A program made the translations under genes and the position numbers. From positions 2,466,501 through 2,530,500 of the forward strand of contig CP058414.1 in the NCBI GenBank assembly GCA_013391845.1: a stretch of 64,000 bases of DNA, given 5' to 3'. Under the pieces are notes generated by a model that had not been told where the DNA came from, did no database searches, and worked only from the letters and a program-made list of their open reading frames with translations. This document shows, piece by piece, positions 19,550 to 28,592 of the stretch. Positions within the stretch are counted from its first letter, which is position 1. Every line of letters starts with the position of its first letter. The stretch is from Pseudoalteromonas shioyasakiensis (GTDB taxonomy: Bacteria > Pseudomonadota > Gammaproteobacteria > Enterobacterales > Alteromonadaceae).

Positions 19550-20237
19550 GCTGAGACTCTTTAATTGCAAGCTTACCATCATCTAAATAAGCAATTTTGC
19601 CGAGTTTATCTGCAAGCTCTAAATCATGAGTTACCACTACAAAACTGGTTTTTAAGCTGGTATTTAACTCTTTAATTAAGTCGTAAATCTTAATAGCGTT
19701 TTGTTTATCTAGGTTACCCGTTGGTTCATCGGCAAGCACCAAAGCAGGCTCTGTTACTAATGCACGTGCGATTGCAACCCGCTGCCTCTCACCACCTGAT
19801 AAAGCCGATGGTTTATGTTCGCTGCGATGAGACAAGCCTACTTTATCTAGCATGTTATGCGCTTTTTCCGTTGCATCGACTGCACTTAAACCTTTAATTA
19901 AGAGTGGCATAGCAACATTTTCAATCGCAGTAAATTCCATTAATAGATGATGGAATTGATAAATAAAGCCTAAATTTTCATTCCGGAAACTGGCTTGTTG
20001 TTTTCGATTTAATTTAGAAACCTGCTGACCTTTAATTTCAACCTTGCCTGAACTTTCGTTATCCAAGGTGCCTAATATATGCAATAAAGTACTTTTGCCT
20101 GAGCCAGAGCTACCTACAACAGCTAACATTTCGCCTTGTTTAAGTGTTAAATCAACCCCTTTTAATACCGCAACCTCGTTATCGCCATCTTGATAAACTT
20201 TGTTCAGCTGCTGACAATTGATAACTAAATCACTCAT
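19539..20237 (-). CDS. lolD: Lipoprotein-releasing ABC transporter ATPase LolD
   Basis: ATP-binding subunit of LolCDE. Walker A (G-S-S-G-S-G-K-S-T near residue 42), the signature [10 protein letters not shown] near 143 and Walker B ([12 protein letters not shown] near 166) are complete. The ATP-grip P-loop spacing and 232 residues are as in E. coli. It overlaps lolC by eight bases and lolE by 11, consistent with strict co-expression of the complex. Confidence 0.95.
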   Translation of the reverse strand: MSDLVINCQQLNKVYQDGDNEVAVLKGVDLTLKQGEMLAVVGSSGSGKSTLLHILGTLDNESSGKVEIKGQQVSKLNRKQQASFRNENLGFIYQFHHLLMEFTAIENVAMPLLIKGLSAVDATEKAHNMLDKVGLSHRSEHKPSALSGGERQRVAIARALVTEPALVLADEPTGNLDKQNAIKIYDLIKELNTSLKTSFVVVTHDLELADKLGKIAYLDDGKLAIKESQHVA

Positions 20238-21447
20238 AACGTAATACCTCTGCTGGATTCACTTTTGCAGCTTTTCTGGCAGGATACAAAGTAGCTAAAA
20301 AGCTCATCGCAATACTCCCTGCAGCAATTAGACTCAAACTCATAACATCAAATTTAACTGGTAAACTCACACCCGCTAATAAATTGATGCCTAACATATT
20401 TAATAATTCATTAATGTTGCTACTTAATAGCACACCAAGTAACGCACCAATGCTGGTACCGATCAGACCGTTATATAAGCCTTGGATCATAAAAACATGC
20501 TGCACTTGTAACGGGGTTAAACCCAGTGTTTGTAAAATAGCTACTTCACTTTGCTTCTCACTGACCATCATGGTTAATGCTGAAACTATATTAAACACCG
20601 CAACGAGCACGATTAAGCCAAGTAACATCGACATAATACGCTTTTCCATCGCCACAGCAGCAAATAGTGTCCCTTGGCTAGCTCGCCAATCAGCCACTGT
20701 GTAATCATTTAAAATAGCTGACTGAGATTGCAAAACTTGCTCAACAGCAAATGGTTCATAAAGCGAAACACTTAAGTTTGGTGCCGCTGATTTTGCCAGC
20801 TTTAAAACCCGGCCTAACGAATAACCACTAGTAAATGCCAATGACATATCGATTTCTGATTGCGTTTCATAAAGAGCGCCAACGGTAAACAAGCGCTGGC
20901 TAGGTACTCGACCTAGGGGGGTATATGAACTCGCATTAGGCATAATCACCCGTACTTTATCCCCGAGCGAAATGCCTAATTTTCGGCTCAAATAGCGGCT
21001 AATAGCAATATGGTAGTTGCTATCCATTACTTGTGACCAATTACCGGCAACAATTTTATCCTTTACGTTATAGAGGGAGCTTCCTTCATCATAGAGCCCT
21101 TGTAACAATACGCCGTGCAAATCTTGGTTAGTTTGTAAAATTGCTTCACCATGACGATAAAGGTTAACTTGTTTAATATCTTGAGAGTTTTCTAGTTGCT
21201 GCTTTAACTGCAGCATGGTTTCTTTCGAGTTATCATCAGCTGATACTTCGATATGGGGAATTAATCCAAGCATGTTGGTTTTCAGGTTATTTTCAAAGCC
21301 ATTCATTACTGAACTGACTGTAAACAAGGCCATTAAGCCAATAGCAATGCCCGCAATAGAGAAAAATGAAATAAATGAGATAAAGGCATTACCCTTTGAG
21401 GAGCGACTATATCTCAGCCCTATAAAAAGGCTAACAGGTTGAAACAT
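20230..21447 (-). CDS. lolC: Lipoprotein-releasing ABC transporter permease LolC
   Basis: Membrane subunit of LolCDE that binds LolA through its periplasmic domain. It starts M-F-Q-P-V-S-L-F-I-G-L-R-Y, very close to E. coli LolC, and has S-V-M-N-G-F-E near residue 45. It has four membrane segments with a periplasmic domain between the first and second, in 405 residues. First gene of the operon. It is named LolC rather than LolE from the N-terminal match and gene order. Confidence 0.94.
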   Translation of the reverse strand: MFQPVSLFIGLRYSRSSKGNAFISFISFFSIAGIAIGLMALFTVSSVMNGFENNLKTNMLGLIPHIEVSADDNSKETMLQLKQQLENSQDIKQVNLYRHGEAILQTNQDLHGVLLQGLYDEGSSLYNVKDKIVAGNWSQVMDSNYHIAISRYLSRKLGISLGDKVRVIMPNASSYTPLGRVPSQRLFTVGALYETQSEIDMSLAFTSGYSLGRVLKLAKSAAPNLSVSLYEPFAVEQVLQSQSAILNDYTVADWRASQGTLFAAVAMEKRIMSMLLGLIVLVAVFNIVSALTMMVSEKQSEVAILQTLGLTPLQVQHVFMIQGLYNGLIGTSIGALLGVLLSSNINELLNMLGINLLAGVSLPVKFDVMSLSLIAAGSIAMSFLATLYPARKAAKVNPAEVLRYE

Positions 21448-21536
21448 AATAAGTTATGGATATTCCAAGGGCTAAATATGCGCTCATGTTAGCACAGATT
21501 TAGCTAGCATGGGATGCGCGAAATTGTAAAAAATAA

Positions 21537-22418
21537 TTATAAATCTGATACTTGAACAGTAGCAACCAAATGGTCTAGTAATGCTTTTACATTGGTTGCT
21601 ATAAACTGCCTAGGTGGATAAACACCCCATACACCTTCAGGTGCGGGTGCAACATTTGAAAGTACAGCGGTCAACTTGCCACTGGCTAGGTGTTCATTAA
21701 CATAGTAATCCGGTAGTTGCACGATACCCAACCCTTTCATAGCAGCGTCAACCAATGCCCAACCGCTGTTACATGCTAACCGCCCAGCCACTTTTATATG
21801 CTTATCTTGGCCTTGCTCTTTTACCCGCCAGTAACTGTTATTTCCAATCAGGCAATTATGCTGATGTAATTCACTAACACTATGTGGTTGGCCAAATTTA
21901 TTTATATATTCAGTGCTACAGCAAATAACAAGCCTGCGCTGACTAATACGCCGTGCTTTCAAGGATGAATCCTTTAAATGACCGAGCCGAATTGCTAGGT
22001 CATACCCATCTTCTAATAGATTGACTTGTTCATTACTTAAATGGCTGATCACTTCAATATCTGGGTGTTTTTGCATAAACGAATGTACTGCAGGCATGAT
22101 AAAACTTTCACCGTACATCACTGGGGCTGTTAGCTTTATACTGCCTTTTGGTGTCAGTTGCTGCTCTGCAAGCAGTGCCGTGGCATCATCCATGGCATGC
22201 TGTAATTGCTTTGTTTGATGCGCAAACACCTGCCCCTCTTGCGTTAGCACCACTTTACGGGTCGTACGGGTTAGCAATTGTGTGTTTAATCGCTCTTCTA
22301 ATTGACTCACATAACGGCTTACATGGGCCACCGACATACCCAGAAGTTTACTTGCTTTGGTAAAACTGCCCGTTTCTGCTACCGCTAAAAATTCATCAAT
22401 TCCGTGCCAACGATTCAT
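21537..22418 (-). CDS. LysR family regulator next to formaldehyde detoxification genes
   Basis: A 293-residue LysR-type regulator. The winged helix-turn-helix covers residues 1-60 (G-S-F-T-K-A-S-K-L-L-G-M-S) and an effector domain follows. I chose the ATG at 22418 giving M-N-R-W-H-G; the longer frame to 22463 has no better ribosome site. It is divergent from frmA, with about 110 bases between the starts, so it likely controls frmA-fghA. The inducer (formaldehyde or an S-hydroxymethylglutathione-related signal) is inferred from context only. Confidence 0.85.
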   Translation of the reverse strand: MNRWHGIDEFLAVAETGSFTKASKLLGMSVAHVSRYVSQLEERLNTQLLTRTTRKVVLTQEGQVFAHQTKQLQHAMDDATALLAEQQLTPKGSIKLTAPVMYGESFIMPAVHSFMQKHPDIEVISHLSNEQVNLLEDGYDLAIRLGHLKDSSLKARRISQRRLVICCSTEYINKFGQPHSVSELHQHNCLIGNNSYWRVKEQGQDKHIKVAGRLACNSGWALVDAAMKGLGIVQLPDYYVNEHLASGKLTAVLSNVAPAPEGVWGVYPPRQFIATNVKALLDHLVATVQVSDL

Positions 22419-22519
22419 TATTACCATACTGTAAAAGTGTTTTAATAAAACGAAGATTATCATTCATTGAGAAATAAATAAAATAGACTAGGTTTAATAC
22501 TTACTTCCAACAACTATAA

Positions 22520-23650
<1,131 letters not shown>

Positions 23651-23661
23651 TCTTTTAATTT

Positions 23662-23689
23662 GGCGTTAGGTTAATGCCTAGCGCCTTTG
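23662..23689 (+). repeat. Hairpin between frmA and fghA
   Basis: GGCGTTAGG and CCTAGCGCC with a six-base loop and a weak T-rich tail. It could cause partial termination and so lower fghA relative to frmA. Confidence 0.45.
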
Positions 23690-23705
23690 TTTCAAGGATT
23701 TGGTT

Positions 23706-24542
23706 ATGCTAGAAAACATAAGCTCAACAAAAGTCAGCGGTGGCTGGCATAAACAATATACCCACCAAGCTACCAGTACACATTGTGCTATGCGCTTTGC
23801 GATATTTTTACCACCCGGTGCCAGCGAAACGAATAAAGTGCCAGTGATGTACTGGTTGTCAGGTTTAACCTGTACCGATGAAAACTTTATGCAAAAAGCC
23901 GGGGCATTTAAAAAAGCGGCTGAACTGGGTATTGCGATTGTCGCTCCAGATACTAGCCCGCGTGGTGATAATGTTCCTGACGATGAAAACTACGATTTTG
24001 GTCAAGGTGCAGGCTTTTATGTCAATGCGACTCAAGCGCCTTACAATGTGCATTACAACATGTACGACTATGTTGTGTCTGAATTACCTGCACTTATCGA
24101 AGCACACTTCCCTGTGACGACTAAAAAAGCCATTGCTGGTCATTCTATGGGTGGTCACGGCGCATTGATGATTGCACTAAAAAACCCGAAACAATACGTC
24201 AGCGCCAGTGCTTTTAGCCCGATTGTTAACCCGATTAATTGCCCTTGGGGTGAAAAAGCGTTTAGCAATTACCTAGGTAATGATAAAGCAAGTTGGCTTG
24301 AATACGACAGTTGTGAGTTAATGAAAAAAGCCGTCGCTGATGATTATTTACCGATTCGCATTGATCAAGGTGAGGCCGATAACTTCTTAACTGAGCAACT
24401 CAAAACGGAGAACATATTTGCTGTCGTGAATGAGAAAGATTATCCAGCCGAAATTAACATGCACGCAGGTTATGATCATAGTTACTTCTTTATCAGTAGC
24501 TTTATTGACGAACACCTAATGTTTCATCAAACGTATCTGTGA
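23706..24542 (+). CDS. fghA: S-formylglutathione hydrolase
   Basis: Esterase D family serine hydrolase that splits S-formylglutathione into formate and glutathione, completing formaldehyde detoxification. The nucleophile Ser147 is in G-H-S-M-G-G, and the catalytic His is in H-A-G-Y-D-H-S-Y-F near residue 257. At 278 residues it matches E. coli FghA. I chose the ATG at 23706 with AAGGA seven bases upstream rather than a TTG two codons earlier. It is co-directional with frmA. Confidence 0.95.
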   Translation: MLENISSTKVSGGWHKQYTHQATSTHCAMRFAIFLPPGASETNKVPVMYWLSGLTCTDENFMQKAGAFKKAAELGIAIVAPDTSPRGDNVPDDENYDFGQGAGFYVNATQAPYNVHYNMYDYVVSELPALIEAHFPVTTKKAIAGHSMGGHGALMIALKNPKQYVSASAFSPIVNPINCPWGEKAFSNYLGNDKASWLEYDSCELMKKAVADDYLPIRIDQGEADNFLTEQLKTENIFAVVNEKDYPAEINMHAGYDHSYFFISSFIDEHLMFHQTYL

Positions 24543-24556
24543 TTAATATCTAATTT

Positions 24557-24865
24557 TTAGTGTGAGGGCTTAGCTTCCTCACACTCTTTAATACTTCGTG
24601 TGATTTGCCTGCAAACTAACTTTGGTTGTTCCTCTTTGGGTTCGAGTAAACCTATTACAGCGCTATCAATTTCAAAGCCTAACTTTGCAAATGAAAAGCC
24701 CTCAGAGTCCGTTACTGTGCTGTTAGTTTGATTTGCATTTGTGGTTGCAAGGTTTGTTGGTTGTGAGTTTTTTGCATAGCCATCTACTATTGACCCCGCC
24801 ACTGTACACCCCACTAATTGGTAGCTAACAAAGCAAATAACAAGTTTTGAGAAGTTAATCTTCAT
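24557..24865 (-). CDS. Putative lipoprotein, paralogue of its neighbour
   Basis: A 102-residue protein with a lipoprotein signal (Q-L-V-G-C with the lipid Cys at residue 20). After the Cys it has a V-x-D-G motif, a variable spacer, L-G-F-E-I-D and a C-terminal C-R-Q-I-T-R-S-I-K-E-C motif. The same order occurs in the gene directly upstream (24855-25199), so the two arose by tandem duplication. They overlap by 11 bases. The function is unknown. The C-terminal end overlaps a hairpin that may terminate fghA from the other side. Confidence 0.75.
   Translation of the reverse strand: MKINFSKLVICFVSYQLVGCTVAGSIVDGYAKNSQPTNLATTNANQTNSTVTDSEGFSFAKLGFEIDSAVIGLLEPKEEQPKLVCRQITRSIKECEEAKPSH
24559..24590 (+). 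terminator. Terminator after fghA
   Basis: AGTGTGAGG and CCTCACACT with a nine-base loop and a short T-rich tail lie 17 bases past the fghA stop and overlap the end of the convergent lipoprotein gene. Confidence 0.6.
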
Positions 24866-25199
24866 TATTAAAACTATCCATTAATGTAGGTCTTTTTTTC
24901 GGCTCAGCTTGAACCTCAACACATTCATTTACTGCGCGACTTATTTGACGACATTTAAGCTCAACATCTTTACCTTTGCTACCATTCTCTAGACCTTCAA
25001 TAATCGCCTTGTCGATTTCGTAACCTAGCATTGTCATGGTCATGCCATAGTTAACTCGGTCATTATCTTTTTTATCTGCATAGGCGCTTGCAGGCTGTGC
25101 TTGGCTAGAGGCCCCGCCAATACCATCTGCAACTAGACCAACTGCTGTACAGCCACTAAGTAAACTAAAAGGTAGCATCACATACAAAAATTTAAGCAT
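24855..25199 (-). CDS. Putative lipoprotein
   Basis: A 114-residue protein with a lipobox L-L-S-G-C (Cys17). It shares V-A-D-G, L-G-Y-E-I-D and C-R-Q-I-S-R-A-V-N-E-C with the downstream gene. The paired cysteines of the last motif could form a disulfide in the periplasm. It is the first gene of a two-gene unit. I do not recognise the family. Confidence 0.75.
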   Translation of the reverse strand: MLKFLYVMLPFSLLSGCTAVGLVADGIGGASSQAQPASAYADKKDNDRVNYGMTMTMLGYEIDKAIIEGLENGSKGKDVELKCRQISRAVNECVEVQAEPKKRPTLMDSFNNED

Positions 25200-25274
25200 C
25201 GGTCCTCCAATACACTTAAGCTTATTTTATAAGCATAATGAAAAATGCATAATTTAACTGTAAAAAACTGTAAA

Positions 25275-26768
25275 TTAATCACAAATATCGCGAATAAACT
25301 CTTTTAGAAACCCAACTAACTGCAATAGGAATATTAATAAGAAAGGTAAAGCGCCTAAAATTGCAACGCTTCGATTTAATGGCTCATCTTGTAAAAGTAA
25401 AAGAGCCAAGCTGCATAAGAATAATGCCAAACACCAAGTGTAAAGGGTCACTCGATTGCTAGGATCAGCTCCTACAAGTTCCCTTATGACTAAAATTGCA
25501 GAGTCAGCTGATGTTGCAACAAATATCAATAGTAATAACAAACTAGCCCAAATAAACACGGTTCCTTGCCAACCTAATTGATTAAAAAAGACAAATAATC
25601 CTTGGCTGTAATCTTGTTTTATCGCTACTAAAATACCCGCTTGATTGAGTCTATCCCATTCAATTGCTGCCCCAGAAAAGGTCGCAAACCAAATAATAGT
25701 CACTAAAGTAGGAATACACACAACCGCAAAAATAAATTGCCAAACCTTACGCCCCTGACTTATTTTGGCTAAAAAAACACCAACAAATGGACCCCAGGCT
25801 AACCACCAAAAGTAATAGTTATATGTCCAATGAGTGGCCCAATCCGGCGCTTTTAATTGGCTATCAAATTGCCAAGTTCCAGTTACTAGCAGCTGTAAAT
25901 AATAGCCAGTTCCATCTAGAGCAATTTTTATAATTGGCTCAATCGGCACCACTGTTAATAACCAGACCAACAAACTGAATGCCAAAATCACATTAAAAAT
26001 GCTTAGTGATTGTACGCCGCGACGTAAACCAAACTTTACTGATAGCGAATATATAACTGTTAATAAACAAACGATTAATGAGCCAACTAATAAAGTAGAA
26101 GTAACTCCCAACTCTATCTCAACCCCTTTACTTATCAACAGAGTTGAATTTGCTATAGTGCCAACTACACCAAAAAATATCGCGAGAACAGCAATTAATT
26201 TTACAATAAAAGAGACTGTAAATTTTGTTGATTTATCAAACCTGTTACCTACTGCAGTAAGAACAGGCGAACAAATATCACCAGTCTTACCACTATATTG
26301 AGTTAACCCACCAAGCACTAAAGCAAATACCGCATAAAGTGCCCAAGCATGAGCCCCCCAATTAACTAATGTTAGCGCCAAGCTACTGGCTAATCTATCT
26401 GGATATAAGCTTTGTTTAAGGGGCGGGTCAAGCGAATGTAAAGCAGGCTCCGCAACTCCCCAAAAAACTAGGCCAGAGCCCATTCCCGCAGCAAATAACA
26501 TAGCAAACCAGCCAAAGTTAGAATACTCAACAACAGCATCTTGCCCACCTACTTTACGGCTGCCTAATGGACTAATAGCTAAAATTATGATGGCGAACAA
26601 TAAAAAATTCACCATTAAGAAAAAACTACTCCCAATCCAATCTAAAACCGTTTGTACAAAAGGCTGTACTTGTTCAGTGATAAAACTAGGCAAAATTACA
26701 GCAATGAGCGCACCTAACATACACAATGCGAGAGCAGTTTTTTCAAGAGATGAGGTTGTATGTTTCAA
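25275..26768 (-). CDS. BCCT family betaine/choline/carnitine transporter
   Basis: A 497-residue carrier with 12 hydrophobic segments. The BCCT family takes up quaternary ammonium osmolytes such as glycine betaine with sodium or protons. The family core is visible: W-G-P-F-V-G-V-F-L-A-K-I-S-Q-G-R near residues 323-338, and G-M-G-S-G-L-V-F-W-G-V-A-E-P near 94. The short N- and C-terminal tails suggest no long osmosensing domain. A palindrome (26796-26814) lies 28 bases before the start. The exact substrate is not clear. Confidence 0.9.
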   Translation of the reverse strand: MKHTTSSLEKTALALCMLGALIAVILPSFITEQVQPFVQTVLDWIGSSFFLMVNFLLFAIIILAISPLGSRKVGGQDAVVEYSNFGWFAMLFAAGMGSGLVFWGVAEPALHSLDPPLKQSLYPDRLASSLALTLVNWGAHAWALYAVFALVLGGLTQYSGKTGDICSPVLTAVGNRFDKSTKFTVSFIVKLIAVLAIFFGVVGTIANSTLLISKGVEIELGVTSTLLVGSLIVCLLTVIYSLSVKFGLRRGVQSLSIFNVILAFSLLVWLLTVVPIEPIIKIALDGTGYYLQLLVTGTWQFDSQLKAPDWATHWTYNYYFWWLAWGPFVGVFLAKISQGRKVWQFIFAVVCIPTLVTIIWFATFSGAAIEWDRLNQAGILVAIKQDYSQGLFVFFNQLGWQGTVFIWASLLLLLIFVATSADSAILVIRELVGADPSNRVTLYTWCLALFLCSLALLLLQDEPLNRSVAILGALPFLLIFLLQLVGFLKEFIRDICD

Positions 26769-26795
26769 ACTGAAGCCTATTTATTTAGCGTGTTT

Positions 26796-26814
26796 AGCAT
26801 ACTGTCTGTATGCT
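26796..26814. promoter_or_regulatory. Palindrome before the BCCT gene
   Basis: AGCATAC and GTATGCT face each other across five bases, close to the transporter start. This is operator-like in shape. No local regulator gene can be assigned to it. Confidence 0.4.
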
Positions 26815-26992
26815 GAAATTTCAAACAGCCAAAAGACTGAAAAAATGACACAGTAGTGCGTAAAAATCGCAAATTATATCAAGCTCTACTTTTAAAAACC
26901 CGGCTACATGTCCCTAGTTTCCTCATTTTAATTAATTTGCTGATCGGGTATTGAAATTGCAACACTCGGCTATTAACAAAAAGGAATTGATT

Positions 26993-27409
26993 ATGGACTT
27001 TAATCTTGATTGGCACGAGATCCTCGATAACCTAATGCACCTGGGGATTGCCTACTTACTTGCCCTACCCATGGCATTTGATCGAGAAAAAACGAGTAAT
27101 GGCGCAGGTCTTCGTACTTTTCCATTAGTTGCTGTTGCATCTTGTGGCTATGCATTAGTTGGAATGTCTGTTTTAACTAGCTCAGAGGCTGAGTCAAAAG
27201 TACTCGAAGGGATTATCACGGGTATTGGTTTTATTGGCGGTGGCGCCATTTTGAAGAACAAAAACTCTACTTATGGAACAGCCACAGCAGCCAGTATTTG
27301 GAACATGGGACTTATTGGCATTGCTGTGGCATTTAGTCGTTACGAAATCGCCTTTCTAATGGCATTAATTAACTTCGTAACGCTAAGATATGTAAAGCGT
27401 TTAAAGTAA
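26993..27409 (+). CDS. MgtC/SapB family membrane protein
   Basis: A 138-residue membrane protein with four hydrophobic segments and the MgtC core: R-E-K-T near residue 28, G-L-R-T-F-P-L-V near 35 and G-F-I-G-G-G-A-I-L near 81. It lacks the cytosolic C-terminal domain of Salmonella MgtC, so it is of the short type, whose role is unclear. I chose the ATG at 26993 with AAGGA seven bases upstream; the longer TTG frame lacks this. A second MgtC-like gene lies at 34309-34803. Confidence 0.85.
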   Translation: MDFNLDWHEILDNLMHLGIAYLLALPMAFDREKTSNGAGLRTFPLVAVASCGYALVGMSVLTSSEAESKVLEGIITGIGFIGGGAILKNKNSTYGTATAASIWNMGLIGIAVAFSRYEIAFLMALINFVTLRYVKRLK

Positions 27410-27413
27410 ACAA

Positions 27414-28490
27414 TTAACTGGCGTCATATTTTGAATTAACAATAGCATAACCAGTTTGTTTTACTTTAATCTCAGCAGAATTTGTAGATTTAACTAATAA
27501 ACCGCAGCGTCGGCTTTGTTCATCAAGCACATAACTCACTGAATCATTTGCTTCAAGGTCTATTACTTGATCAGCACAACGGATCTGTAATTTAGATACA
27601 TCACGTGCGCCCTCTATCTTGATAGAACCACGAGATAACGACAAATATGAAAGCTTATCCTTTGAGACATTAATTTGTGAATTGATCTGCGGAGTACGAG
27701 CTAATAAGTCATCAATTTGCTTAATTGTGGCAAGTTTGTTTTCTTCTGAAAACTCTTTTCCTTCTATATTATCTAATGCATCAATGGCGTTGTAAGCAAG
27801 ATTGAAGTCACCCTTGAAGCTGTACCATTGTAAAGCGCTTTTAGCGACTAAATACTGTATATCTGTTGGCAACTTATTTCGTAGTAAATAGGCAATAGAC
27901 AGCTGCTCATCAAAGCCAAACCATTGTTGTTGATGGTAAAAAAATTGGCTTTTTAGCCATGCAAATAACGCCTGTTCAGAGGTGTTTTTAGTGTGATCTT
28001 TATATAGCTTGGCTAATGCTTGCTCAGCTTTTTTAAATTCCTTTGCTTGCAGCATTTTATTGATTTCATCGTACTCATTGATAAAACCACGGCTAGCTTT
28101 ATCATTTGAGTAGCCATTAAAATACTTACCTACTTCAAAAGAAAACAGATAACCACCTTCAACTGTTTCACCTTTTTTAGTCGCGGGTGCAAATTCTAAG
28201 TTCGTTAAATATTTCTCTGCGTTTTCTTCACTACCACGAGTATCAGATGCCATAATCACTTCGATATCTTTAGCTTTACCTTGTTTGTCCACTACATAAG
28301 ACATTAAAGCCCAGCCCTCTAAACGAGAGCCATTATAACTACCTGGATAACGCGGATTTGTATTTTTTACGATATAGGCGGAAGTTGCTGCTTGAACATC
28401 AACACCTAAATCATTGACGTCTCTTGCTAAAGCCTGTGTTGGTAATGCGATAAGTGAACAAAGTACAGCGAGTTTAGTAAATTTAATCAT
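27414..28490 (-). CDS. Periplasmic protein with TonB C-terminal-like domain
   Basis: A 358-residue protein with a cleavable signal peptide (residues 1-22, ending A-L-A). A TonB-C-like fold follows (P-R-Y-P, then G-W-A-L-M-S-Y-V-V-D and P-A-T-K-K-G, about residues 45-120), and then a helical, TPR-like region to about 260. It lacks the N-terminal anchor and proline-rich linker of true TonB, so it is not a classic energy transducer. The ATG at 28490 has GGAG nine bases upstream. It ends five bases from the convergent MgtC-like gene. Confidence 0.7.
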   Translation of the reverse strand: MIKFTKLAVLCSLIALPTQALARDVNDLGVDVQAATSAYIVKNTNPRYPGSYNGSRLEGWALMSYVVDKQGKAKDIEVIMASDTRGSEENAEKYLTNLEFAPATKKGETVEGGYLFSFEVGKYFNGYSNDKASRGFINEYDEINKMLQAKEFKKAEQALAKLYKDHTKNTSEQALFAWLKSQFFYHQQQWFGFDEQLSIAYLLRNKLPTDIQYLVAKSALQWYSFKGDFNLAYNAIDALDNIEGKEFSEENKLATIKQIDDLLARTPQINSQINVSKDKLSYLSLSRGSIKIEGARDVSKLQIRCADQVIDLEANDSVSYVLDEQSRRCGLLVKSTNSAEIKVKQTGYAIVNSKYDAS

Positions 28491-28534
28491 GAGTAATTGC
28501 TCCAATTCCCTTTGATAGGAACATTTATAGCACT

Positions 28535-28562
28535 AAAAAAGGCGCTTTAAAAGCGCCTTGCT
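28535..28562 (-). terminator. Terminator after the ketosynthase gene
   Basis: AAGGCGCTT and AAGCGCCTT with a T run on the minus strand lie about 30 bases beyond the stop. Confidence 0.85.
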
Positions 28563-28592
28563 GTCAAGAATGTACTTAAACAAGTCTTGATC

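Noticed and set aside
27414..28490. True TonB energy transducer
   Set aside because: It has a cleavable signal peptide instead of an N-terminal anchor, no proline-rich linker, and no exbB/exbD genes next to it.
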